NCBI GenBank assembly: GCA_934047225.1
Contig: OW203983.1
Span: 2,852,001-2,916,000 of the forward strand
Length of the DNA stretch: 64,000 bases
Source: Ypsolopha sequella
Taxonomy: Eukaryota; Arthropoda; Insecta; Lepidoptera; Ypsolophidae
Direction: 5' to 3'
In this document: piece after piece, positions 44,720 to 54,797 of the stretch
How positions within the stretch are numbered: position 1 is the stretch's first letter
How the letters are laid out: each line of letters opens with the position of its first letter
The notes under the pieces: generated by a model
Databases searched by the model: none
Told to the model about the DNA's origin: nothing
Seen by the model: the letters and a program-made list of their open reading frames with translations, nothing else
Made by a program: the position numbers and the translations under genes

Positions 44720-44979
44720 GTAATTAGTCTATAATCGTTAATAGTAAATATACTTCCCTTCTTGAAGAGGAGTACAGTTATTGAAGTTATCCATTGCTCC
44801 GCGACTTCATTGCTTTCGATAATTTTATTAAATAGTACCGTCAGCGGACCAATTGGATATTCTTTTGCAATTTTGGCTAGTTCACTTCTTATCGTATCCG
44901 ATCCCACAGCTTTATTGTTTTTCAGACTCTCAATTGCTCTCTCTACCTCTCTTTCTGACAATTTTTGGTAAGTATACAA

Positions 44980-45879
44980 ACAAAATATGTTTTACAAAAT
45001 AATAAGTTTTAAGTTATTCAGACATTTGGAGGTAAATAGGTAAATATAGGTATAAATATTAATAAAACGACAAGTGATTACGTTTTTAAATTGTGATCAA
45101 ATCAAGTATTTTTGCAGTACTTTACAAATCAAGGCCTCAAATACTACGGATATTGCAAAAGTATTTTGTGGCATCTTGTCTTAAAAGATGTTTTTCCAAA
45201 ACCTTTTTCTTTTTCACAATTTGTAACTTCTTAATACAGCAACCTGCAATGAAAATGAACGCTCACGATGAGTGTATTTCACGCCTTGTTCAATGGAACT
45301 GTCGACGATACAATATGAAATACAACAATAATAGTAAATTTTGTTAAATGACATGTTTTGTCTGTATGCATACCTCCTATCGATCTGTAGAAGATTTTCT
45401 AAAGACCTCAGCTAAAAAAAAAAATAATAATGTTGGCTCTGACTTTACCAAAGAGTTTTAACTTTTTCAGAATTATTATTATGATTATGATCATACTTTC
45501 TTCTGGGGCGGCCTGGTCGAGCTTTACCTAGTCGAGCTTTACCTTAATATTTATCAGATAAAGACAAATAACTTTTAACAAAGTTTATAGATATGTAACT
45601 GTTATTATAAATTCAAACAGATGAATAAATAACGGTACAAACTATATCAAATTTTATTAAAAACATTTTTAGTATCATCTGATATAATTTGTACCTTTCT
45701 CACGCAAAACCAAATTTTTTTTAAAAAAGATACACTATTTTTGTTAATCACCTAGTGTTCTTACGGTAAATTACTTTAGGGAAATACCATTATCATATTC
45801 AGTGACGTCACCACCACAGTCTCAGCATGTACTTTATACCATGACTGTCCATTACACCAGCGCGTCACTCGAGGGATCC
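44980..45879. other. No gene recognised
   Basis: A+T-rich; an 84-codon + frame at 45093 shows no domain. Confidence 0.4.
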
Positions 45880-46010
45880 GTTGACCAAAGCAGCGATATT
45901 CGCGCGTCGCGCACCGGTCCCGAAAACAGTCCGCGTTCCTAATTAAATACGTGGAAATTCCCGCTCTTTTTTAAAGTTTGCGAGTGTTTGCGAGTGAAGC
46001 GATGTTTCGG
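45880..46010 (+). promoter_or_regulatory. Candidate 5' exon or promoter region
   Basis: A locally GC-rich stretch (GATATTCGCGCGTCGCGCAC) is followed by a leader-like sequence and ATGTTTCG at 46002-46009, placed directly before GGTAAGTG, a near-consensus splice donor. This resembles a short first coding exon. No following exon could be assigned. It could equally be chance. Confidence 0.2.
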
Positions 46011-46069
46011 TAAGTGTACCTACTTTTAGGAACATTGGAAATTAGATAGAACGAAATTGACGAGATTAA

Positions 46070-46544
<475 letters not shown>

Positions 46545-46739
46545 TTAAGTGCCTTTGTTTCATCTTTGATCTGATGTAAACGCCTTCATTGAAAAATCAA
46601 ATAGCTTTTAGATACAAGACAAAATTATGTATGGATATAACTTTGCCGTAAATTAACTTATCTGTAATATATTAATAGTTTTCAGTATTCGCATATTGTA
46701 CTCGTGCAGTGGTTTTGCTAACCTAGGGGTAATAAACAG

Positions 46740-46795
46740 TTTGGCCAAGTGCAAGTCGGACTCGCGTACGAGGGTTCCGTACCACCATAAAGTAC
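46740..46795. repeat. Fragment of the GGGTTCCGTA repeat family
   Basis: GCCAAGTGCAAGTCGGACTC followed by GAGGGTTCCGTACCACCA; end fragment only. Confidence 0.6.
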
Positions 46796-46822
46796 TTAAA
46801 AATAATAATAATAAGAAAATTC

Positions 46823-47605
46823 TTTTCAATGCATGTGCTCGTAAAGGCCCACTTTTTATGCATCAAAACCGAACAGAAAGTCGATTATTTTGCCCTAGGG
46901 CTTTATTATTATTATTTTTTTTTTATTTGTTTGCAATGGTTGGCTAACCTGCAGTCTTTCTTGTGTACCATAGATGTTATACTTTTTTTCCACTGTTTAA
47001 CGGCTCTGGATACAATCCTTTTGAGCCAATCATAATTTAAAGTCCACAAGATTATTATTTTTCATTTCCTCACACTATGCATTGAAAAACGTAGTATGAT
47101 ACACGGGCGTAAAAGCAATAAATTACTCGGTTACGTTTAAAACACTCGCTACGCTAGTGTTTTAAATCGTCTCCGTAATTTATTCCTTTGCGCCCTTGTA
47201 GCATAAACTACTATTTCAATGCATGTGCTCGTAAAGGCCCACTTTTTATGCATCAAAACCGAACAGAAAGTCGATTATTTTGCCCTAGGGCTTTATTATT
47301 TTTTTTTTTTATTTGTTTGCAATGGTTGGCTAACCTGCAGCCTTTCCTGTGTACCATAGATGTTATACTTTTTTTCCACTGTTTAACGGCTCTGGATACA
47401 ATCCTTTTGAGCCAATCATAATTTAAAGTTCACAAGATTATATTTGTTTTCATTTCCTCACACTACGCATTGAAAAACGTAGTATGATACACGGGCGTAA
47501 GAGCAATAAATTACTCGGTTACGTTTAAAACACTCGCTATGCTCGTGCTTTAAATCGTCCTCGTAATTTATTCCTTTGCGCCCTTGTAGCATAAACTACT
47601 ATTAT
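46823..47605 (+). repeat. 390-bp dispersed repeat, head-to-tail dimer (copies 3 and 4)
   Basis: Copy 3 (46823-47215) ends CATAAACTACTATT and is followed at once by copy 4 starting TCAATGCATGTGCTCG (47216-47605). Each keeps the GTTAGCCAACC-type central block and the imperfect hairpin. The 77- and 83-codon frames inside are not conserved in function. Confidence 0.9.
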
Positions 47606-47639
47606 TGCACAGGATAAAATTCTGTTGCTGAAGTACAAC

Positions 47640-47780
47640 AACAGAACTCACCAGCCATCACGCTGGGACATACTAATCATTGGTAAAACATGGGTGTACG
47701 AGTGTGGAGTACAACTTTCATTTCACTGTTTATACTCGAAAAACACATCTGACACCCTCTCGGGGATTCATGTCTATGTA
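47640..47780. repeat. Dispersed repeat shared with 13118 and 31640
   Basis: ATCACGCTGGGACATACTAA, ATGGGTGTACGAGTGTGGAG and ACACCCTCTCGGGGATTCAT match the block at 13134-13250. Confidence 0.65.
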
Positions 47781-47867
47781 CAGAGCCAGTCGTTCTGTAC
47801 ATTTAAAAAGTACTGTAGTTTAATTATTTACAACTTATCAGAATGAAGGTGATATGATGTACGTATA

Positions 47868-48487
47868 CAGTGTGTCCCTCGTACAAGTGCACATCCGTAA
47901 AGGGGTGAAACTAGACCTTATTTTATCGACAAAAAAAATTTTTTTTTTTTTTTGAAAATCTTTGTTTTGTAAATTTACGTTTAAAATTTTTTTTGCCTAC
48001 CGTGGAGACTATGTATAAAATATGTCATAACTTTTGATTTATCGCGAGTAATGCAATGAAATAAAACTGTTATAATCCTTAAAAAAAAGACGTCCCATAC
48101 CAAATCAAAAACAAAACATAATCAACTACCATTACCATAAAAATAATATCCTAAAAGATTATTTCTTTAATTTTTCCGTCTTTTTTTTTCAATAATAGTC
48201 AATTTTTTCAAAATAATGTCCCCGTTTCACTATACTTTTATTCCTATTTATGCCTATTCCATTATCTTTCTAACAAAAAAAAACACAACATTCTATCATA
48301 AATACAATATTTTCTACGAGCGGTTAACCAAAGGCACTGCGCTCGCGTCCCATACAAAGATACCCAGGTGGATAATTTTTTCAAGATAAAAAAAAAAGTT
48401 AAAAAAAAAAAAAACTTTGTTTTTGTCGATATATTTAGATCTAGTTTCACCCACTTTCGGGTGTGCACTTTTACGAGGGACACACTG
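47868..48487. repeat. MITE, CAGTGTGTCCC family, copy 2
   Basis: 620 bp, flanked by TA, with the same terminal inverted repeats as 33669-34287 and few differences over the whole length. Its right TA joins the next MITE directly. Confidence 0.9.
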
Positions 48488-48758
48488 TATACAAGGTGAC
48501 TTTTTGATCATCGTCCAAATTCATACTGGAGGCTTGATAAGTTATCAGTATCTTGGATCAGTAACAATTTTTGTAAAATTCGTATAATGAAATTTCGGCT
48601 TCCCATATAAATTCCGTTCCAGTCCCGAGTGAATCACTATCGGGAGTCGATATTTCATTTTACGAATTTCAACAAAATTGTTATTGATGCATAATACTGA
48701 TCACTTACCAAGCCACCAGTGTGAATTTGGACGATGGTCAAAAAGTCACCTTGTATAG
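48488..48758. repeat. MITE, CAAGGTGA family
   Basis: Starts TATACAAGGTGACTTTTTGA and ends TCAAAAAGTCACCTTGTATA. Arms pair for about 120 bp around CGTTCCAGTCCCGAGTGAATC. Confidence 0.88.
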
Positions 48759-49107
48759 ATGGACCCCTTATTACAAATATTGTTTCAAAATTACACGTTT
48801 TCTATTCTTCTCATTTAGAAAAATCTGTATTAGAAAAGATGTAAATAATGTATGGCAAAACAAAACAATAAGTATGTATTACAAATATTATTGTACTTTT
48901 TCATTAAGATCTCTTGGAAAGAGCAACGCATACAATAAATAAAAAATATTTTAGAGAGCTAATGAAATATGAACTAAGTACATTTATTTTTTTATTTTAC
49001 TTTAATAGCCAAAACATGTGTTCTACAAGAATTCTCTTAGCTATCTTATGGTCCCGCCTTGTATGTACCACAGGGAGTTATATATGTTATCCTTTAAAAC
49101 GTAGACA
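48759..49107. other. No gene recognised
   Basis: A+T-rich spacer left of the THAP element. Confidence 0.4.
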
Positions 49108-51913
49108 GGTATACCCTCAGAATAAGGAATACAAATAGAAGCCTGGCTAAAATAAGAACTGGGCATTAGCCATTGTACTCATCTAACGTAAATTACTCCT
49201 GTGTACGAGTGAATGAAACGACGAACCGCACTTACTTTATATTTTTTCCTGGTGTGTCACTAGATTGAACCAAACAAATGTCAGATGGATGTAATTTGGA
49301 TGTATTTTAAAAATTATAATACCATCAAATTAAATATGTCTCATCATTGTATCGTTGTGTTGTAATATCGTTCGTAGCGTGCATCACATCTTAATTTGGT
49401 GGCATCGCAATGTCTAATGCATTTTGCGAAAGTTTACAGCTTCACCGAGAGAAATTAAATATTTTTGTGCTCTTCCTCTCAAAATTCGTGAAAGTGTGAT
49501 TTATTATTGTTTGTGTTGATTGTTTTTTTAACATTGTAATAAAATGTATTGTGCGATTGAAGGCTGTAAATCGCATACAGGAAGAAAAGAAAACAACAAT
49601 GAAGCAATATCATTTCATCGGTGAGTTCTGATAATTTTTATGTTAATAAGTTGCAGGATCATACCTAAAACTCAGTAACAATAATAGTAGTTCTTGTAAA
49701 TCATACTCGTGTTCAATTCTACACAGATATTTACCTGTTTTATATAGATTTTCTGCCGACTATGAGAGGTTATGTTTTTTGGTATAGTGATGTACTAAAG
49801 TCCGTGTGGCAAACTATCGAACATTGGTTCCCGCGGCAGCCGTGCATAAAGGATAATCCATCTATCAAAAAAACATAGTTTCCAAGAACTCTGTAGATGG
49901 TGTTGAACTGACTACGTTGCTAGGTGCCAAAGCCAAAACGATTGAAAAAAAAAAACATTGCGTCACGTCACATACGCTCGTTGGTTGATGACATGACTGT
50001 GTGCTGAGCATATTATGTGCGAATGCTTTGTTGTGGTCCGTCCAGGTTTAAAATGTACCATGGCTTGTACTCATTGCGCTTTACGACTTTCATCTTTAGG
50101 AAAAAGATGTATGCCTCCATTTTTATACAAATCTACAAGGCACAGACTTCTCTTCTTTTTCTCTTGGTACATTTTCTTTCTGGCGTAGAAAACTCATAAA
50201 AAGACTGCTAATTATTTTTTTCTTTTTCCTTGTTGTTATCATTTATTTATTTTCAAAATGTCATTGTGATGTGATGTGACAATGACATTAATTACTTTTT
50301 TTATGTACGTTTCGTTTAACGATCTCAAAATTACATCCAAGTGCAATAATCAAAAAATTATGTGACGTTCCGTTCCTTGCAGTAACTTACCAAGTTCAGC
50401 GCCATCTGTCCAGCGACTAGGGAAGAGTAAAAAAAAAAAGAAAAGAAAATCCCTCATTGCAGCGCGAGTTAAAAGAAAAATAATGCCGAATAAATATCGC
50501 TATATTTTTTTGTTACAGATTTCCAAAAAGGGAAGAATTAAAAAGTGAATGGCTTAGACGAATAATTTGACCAAATTGGGCAATTAAAAAAAGCAGTCAT
50601 ATTTGTTCGAAACACTTTACGTCGGATTCTTTTGGACCAAACGAAAATTTAAAATGGAGACTTTAAAAAGCAGATGCCTTACCAACGTTATATTTACCAG
50701 ATACAGACACATTGGTAACCTTTAAACAATTATGTATAATTGCATTATCAATCTTGTTTGTAGGTACGTGCTGGTACTATTACTATAGTATATTAACTCG
50801 ATAATTTTTCAATTTTAGGCAACAGAACCGGTACCTATGGATGTCTGTGGTGTAGAAAAGTGCATATTTCTATGTTCGCAAATCGTTCTGAAAGGCCTGT
50901 TCGTTCACGTTACTGCCGTGATCGACTTCACAAAGAAATTCCGCAGATCAAGACATTTTCGTACTTAGTGGTTGACAAAAAAAGTACTTTGACAGGGTAG
51001 TTCTATCGTGAAATGAATTTTGGGAAAGCTTATTGACTTGAACTGCGCATAATTTGATTTCTTATTACAGGTTATTAGGTATTTTAATCGTTCATTATTT
51101 GTTATTAGTTTTTATTCAAGATAAGTTGTTGTTTATTTGATAGAAATAAAAAAAAATTGAAATTACCTCTGTAGTAATTGCGCTGTCATCGCTCATCATT
51201 GACATAATATTATTATTACGAATCCTATAAGTATATGATTATTATGATTTCTATTGTTACGATTAATTCCTTCCTCCTTGATTGAACAAAGACGCGACAT
51301 CAACGAACATCTATTTGATTGAGTTAAGAGGCGACTTAAAAAGTATCCACTTAAATGGTTTACGGTTGTATCTCTGATACAAGCTACAGCATTTTTTGTA
51401 CTAGAAACAAGCACAATTTTGGACTTAACTTATGTACCTACCTGCCTACGATATAGTAATTTGTACTTAATAAAAAATATTATGCTAAACGAAAGATATC
51501 CTTTTATTAATTCCTTATTTACACAATATAACATGTGTCCCACTGGGGTAGACAGAGACCACTTTGCTATTAATTCTTTTGGCCTCCTTCCAAAGCAAGA
51601 GGATGTCACCAGAAAGGTCGGTGCCTCCTGCATTCTCTTTTTTTTTCACACTTTGATACGATATAATGTGTGGTAAGGAGATTGGTCGCGGTTCATTTCG
51701 ATTTGGTTTATTTATCGTAGTCAAAAATCGACATTGTTACATCACTAGCAAAGCAACGAACTAGTGACAACCTACCTAATTAAGAAATAACTAATACATA
51801 TCCATCTCTCTCTAACGCACTAGAATGTCGTAAGAAAATCAAGGATAGGTGTCTTTCTCCGCGTATTATTTTAGTCAGGTTTCTATTTGTATTCTTTATT
51901 CTGAGGGTATACC
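49108..51913 (+). mobile_element. Candidate THAP-domain DNA transposon, 2.8 kb
   Basis: Inverted repeats of about 48 bp lie at 49108-49157 and 51864-51913: GGTATACCCTCAGAATAA, then GAATACAAATAGAA, CCTG and CTAAAATAA, with three or four differences. Between them, on the + strand, is a THAP-domain reading frame with introns. P-type and Kolobok-type transposons encode THAP fingers. No clear target duplication was found, and no transposase catalytic region was recognised. Confidence 0.55.
49544..50966 (+). pseudogene. THAP-type zinc-finger protein, broken
   Basis: THAP fingers bind DNA through a C-x2-4-C-x35-50-C-x2-H zinc site. Exon 1 (49544-49620) encodes MYCAIEGCKSHTG, with Cys 3 and Cys 8, and ends in ISFHR before a GTGAGT donor. 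Exon 2 begins at 50519 after TTTTTTGTTACAG and completes the Arg codon, then FPKREELKSEWLRRI, the conserved Trp block, and after a TGA stop SSHICSKHFTSDSFGP, which supplies the C-x2-H pair. A second stop, TAA, follows KWRL. PTLYLPD then leads to a possible donor at 50715. A third exon from 50819 (ATEPVPMDVC) is open to about 50966 but unproved. Introns are retained, so this is not a processed copy. The two stops make it inactive. Confidence 0.75.
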
Positions 51914-51916
51914 AAC

Positions 51917-52147
51917 AATGAGCGTTTTTCTCGTTGGTTTTTTTTGTTAGTTCTTAGCTTTCCTCCAGATGGCGCTGTCCATGTCACCATAGATAAAATG
52001 TGTTTCGTAGCAATCAATGTCAAAGTGGTTTTTCGTTTGTTTGGAATCGGTGCAAATTTTGTTTTTGATTCTATTGCTAAAGAATACGACCGTGCCATCT
52101 ATAAATCTTATTTAACACTAAGTTTGACATAAGGAAAAACGCTCATT
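51917..52147. repeat. MITE, AATGAGCGTTTTTC ends
   Basis: 14-bp inverted ends at 51917-51930 and 52134-52147 enclose 203 bp. It adjoins the right repeat of the THAP element. Long frames on both strands inside show no domain. Confidence 0.65.
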
Positions 52148-52166
52148 ACAGTAGCAACCAAAAGGG

Positions 52167-53198
52167 GTTGGATTTAGTATCGTTTGGCAGTTGTATGGGG
52201 GTAAAAGTGGTTAAAGCTGGTAGAGGTGGGGTCCCCGATTATAACGCTACCACACTTATTAAAAGGTAATGCACATTTTTCGAGAAATTAATAAAAATTG
52301 TTTCTTACCTCAAATCAGGTAAAAGGCGAAAACGGAACGTTAAAATGGGCGTTTGACAACCAAATCTGCCCTAGTTTATTGTCTGTGGTGTAAAATATTG
52401 TGCAATATCGATGAAACGGAACGCAACAAAAAAAAAACTGCGTCATGTGTTTCTGTCATTCGTAATTCGTTTATTGGTAATTTTGGATTGAATAAATAAA
52501 AAATGTATGAATATTTTGTTGCTTTATTTGTTTTTACCTAGAAATCCTGTTCAAAAGGAGGTAAGTATACCCCCACACTTCATAGTTAAAATAGGTTGAA
52601 TCTGTTTCAAAACCGAATCAGAGCACCCCGACTCTATACAGTCTTGTGGCTACTACCCCTAGAGTGTATATAAAAAGCCGAAGGCGCGAAGGGAGGGCAG
52701 CCCCCGCCCGCAGTAATAAAGCTTAGGCACCTGTGTGAGCCGTAGCGGCTGAGGCTGGTCGCCGAAGGCGACCAACAAGCCGAAGCTGCGGAGGTGAGCA
52801 CGGGTGCCTGTGCTTTGTTACGCAAGGGCGAAGGGGCTGCACTTCCCGCAGCGCCGTAGCCGATGCAAAAGTGAATTTGTGATATAAAAGCGACTTCAGT
52901 ATTGATAGGTTCAAATGGTTCAAAAATTGACTTCTGCACTGGTAGGTTCAAGGTTAAAAGAAGGGGGGTTTCTGCACTCCCCCTTTTTTCATCAGTTTTT
53001 CCATCTCTCCCCACCTTTACTTTAAAAATATAACCTGAATTTGTTGATTATAACCTCAAAAAAGTAAAAAATTTAATATAAAAAAACGGTGGATTACCTT
53101 GTAATGGGGGGGGTACCAGGGGGTAGTGGCCACCCCCCTTCACCCCTCCCTGACCCCCTCCCCCTCCTCCGCCTGCCAAACGATACTAAATTTTAACC
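52167..53198. repeat. Inverted-repeat element with GC-rich interior
   Basis: Ends GATTTAGTATCGTTTGGCAG (52171-52190) and CTGCCAAACGATACTAAAT (53173 onward) form a 24-bp imperfect inverted repeat. The inside holds the GC-rich arm 52610-52815 and poly-G/C runs near 53105-53165. Confidence 0.65.
52610..52815. repeat. GC-rich inverted repeat, left arm
   Basis: CTATACAGTCTTGTGG, CTACCCCTAGAGTGTATA and CGGAGGTGAGCACGG are found inverted at 54262-54460. The 126-codon minus-strand frame over it reflects composition and is not called as a gene. Confidence 0.8.
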
Positions 53199-53204
53199 AT
53201 CAAA

Positions 53205-53876
53205 AGAAATTGTGGACTATGTAAACAAAGTGCCATGTTGTCTTTGTCTATGAATAGGTGAACTATCTAGAGATGGGTAAGTATGTGATTAAAATATGTT
53301 AGGTGCTTAATTAGTTTTCTTTATTTGATTCATCACTAAAATATTCTGATGAATCGCTAGTCAAATCGCCCACGTTAATTACAAATGGTTCCGTCACAGA
53401 GTCGTTGGCCGTATCTATTATCTCATCCAGTTCTTTCATTTTTTCTTCTACTTTTAGGACATGAGCTACACATTTTAGAGCAACGCTGGAAGATCACACA
53501 GCTCTCGATATAATCACACACACATTTGTGTCAAAGATTATGAAGTAACGCTGTAAAAAAGAAATGACGGAATAAAATAGCGTCACGAATAAAATAGGTT
53601 TATATTCAAATAGATTCGTACATCACCAATTTTCAAAGACAATACAGATTCGATGAGAAAAAAATATGACAGCAATCTCGACGCAGTACAGAATTGACTA
53701 TTGATTCTATGATTTTCCGTAATTAACTGGTGATTATTGAATATTTCATGATGAAATACAGTGAATGACTGGTAAGACTTGATGCTTCATGATTTGGAAT
53801 AATGTTCAGTGAGACTCCGTGACAGAACCTTGAGAAAAATTGAGAAAACGGTTTGTTTACATAGTCCACAATTTCT
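53205..53876. repeat. Inverted-repeat element carrying a short ORF
   Basis: A perfect 25-bp inverted repeat at 53205-53229 and 53852-53876 (GAAATTGTGGACTATGTAAA and complement) encloses 622 bp, including a minus-strand acidic frame at 53311-53490. Confidence 0.85.
53311..53490 (-). pseudogene. Acidic C-terminal frame inside a transposon-like element
   Basis: Fifty-nine codons read SSVALKCVAHVLKVEEKMKE, then LDEIIDTANDSV, TEPFVINVGDLTS and the acidic end DSSEYFSDESNKEN with TAA at 53311-53313. The frame has no start codon at its 5' end, where an in-frame TGA lies just upstream. It looks like the last exon of a larger protein, possibly a transposase accessory protein kept in a deletion derivative. 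The family is not recognised. It was too short for an ordinary ORF cut-off. Confidence 0.45.
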
Positions 53877-54261
53877 ATTGACGGCGACTTTACATCTGAA
53901 GGTTGCGTTCCTAAACGCCCGGAGAGATATAAAATTTTACTGTCAAAGTTAATTTTATATTTCTGACAAAGCTTCTGGAAAGATTTCGAGCTGTTCGTGG
54001 AACGGGTGCCAGTTAATTTTTACCTTTAACCCGGTGTTGGTTAATTTTTTGATATCATCTACTTGATTTATGGGGAGAGGGGGGAGGCGAGTCAACGAAC
54101 ATGTGTCATTTTTTCTTGCCGGAGGTGCGAAGTTATTTTTTTCCGAATTTTAAAAATCGTATGGAAATAACCTCAAATTGTAAGATTGTTACTGATTTAT
54201 GGGGGGAGGGAAGTGGTAGAGAAAATCGGGGGGAGGGGGGGGGGAGCGAACCCGAAACAAA

Positions 54262-54460
54262 GTGCAGGCACCCATGCTCACCTCCGCAGCTTTGACCGCC
54301 TCAGCCGCTACGGCTCGCGCAGTTGCCTGCACTTTATTACCACGGGCGGGGACTGCCCTCCCTCCGCGCCTCCGGCTTTTTATACATACACTCTAGGGGT
54401 AGTAACCACAAGACTGTATAGAGTTGGGGGGCGCTGAGTCGGTTTCTGGATATTTCGAGT
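54262..54460. repeat. GC-rich inverted repeat, right arm
   Basis: Inverted relative to 52610-52815: GTGCAGGCACCCATGCTCAC, GCTTTTTATACATACACTCTAG and GACTGTATAGAGTT. A (G)n-rich tract lies just left, at 54200-54247. Confidence 0.8.
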
Positions 54461-54797
54461 ACAGAAGTCGGTTTATAGACCATTTGAACCTACCAGTACA
54501 TAAGTCCATTTACGATCCACAAAACACGATTTTCAGTGCGTGTTCGAAAATTTACAAAAGCCCCTAGACCCAAACTGTGATCCACAGTAACATTTTTAAT
54601 TTGTCTGATAGTAGTTTATAAAACTGGTACATAAAGAGGTTATTAAAACACGAGTGTAAGTTTAAATAATTTGACAAGTGCGAGTCGGCACAAAGGGCGG
54701 AACGGGTGTGTTGAAAAACGTTAAATTGAATTTGTTTATATACAGTTAAGAGTCACAAATGAAGAAGTTCTAGTACTGAAGAGTAAGAGAGAGGGAA

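Larger units (their letters stand above)
43090..44979 (-). pseudogene. RTE-type reverse transcriptase relic in three pieces
   Basis: The minus strand holds an RT split by two later insertions. Piece 1 (44979-44720): REVERAIESLKNNKAVGSDT, IGPLTVLFNKIIES and a degraded W.TSITVLLFKKG block ending DYRLIT, corresponding to RT motifs 0-2. Piece 2 (43834-43717), beyond the hAT element: LTCNVYRCFAKTLLNRITP and LLDAKQTGDQ. Piece 3 (43338-43090), beyond the SINE: PVIDFTKACDSVEHCHLWQA (motif A, catalytic Asp kept) and DYINVKQYISGKSTARIQLD. Order and orientation are conserved. The N-terminal endonuclease and the YADD box are not seen. This is an old, inactive copy. Confidence 0.8.

Noticed and set aside
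46696..47421. Repeated frames containing ARKGPLFMHQNRTE
   Set aside because: Present in every + copy of the 390-bp repeat, with no start or stop conserved and no domain; ordinary non-coding repeat.
52634..53014. 126-codon minus frame rich in Ser, Ala and Pro
   Set aside because: It spans a GC-rich inverted repeat; similar wording appears in the inverted arm at 54262, so composition explains it.
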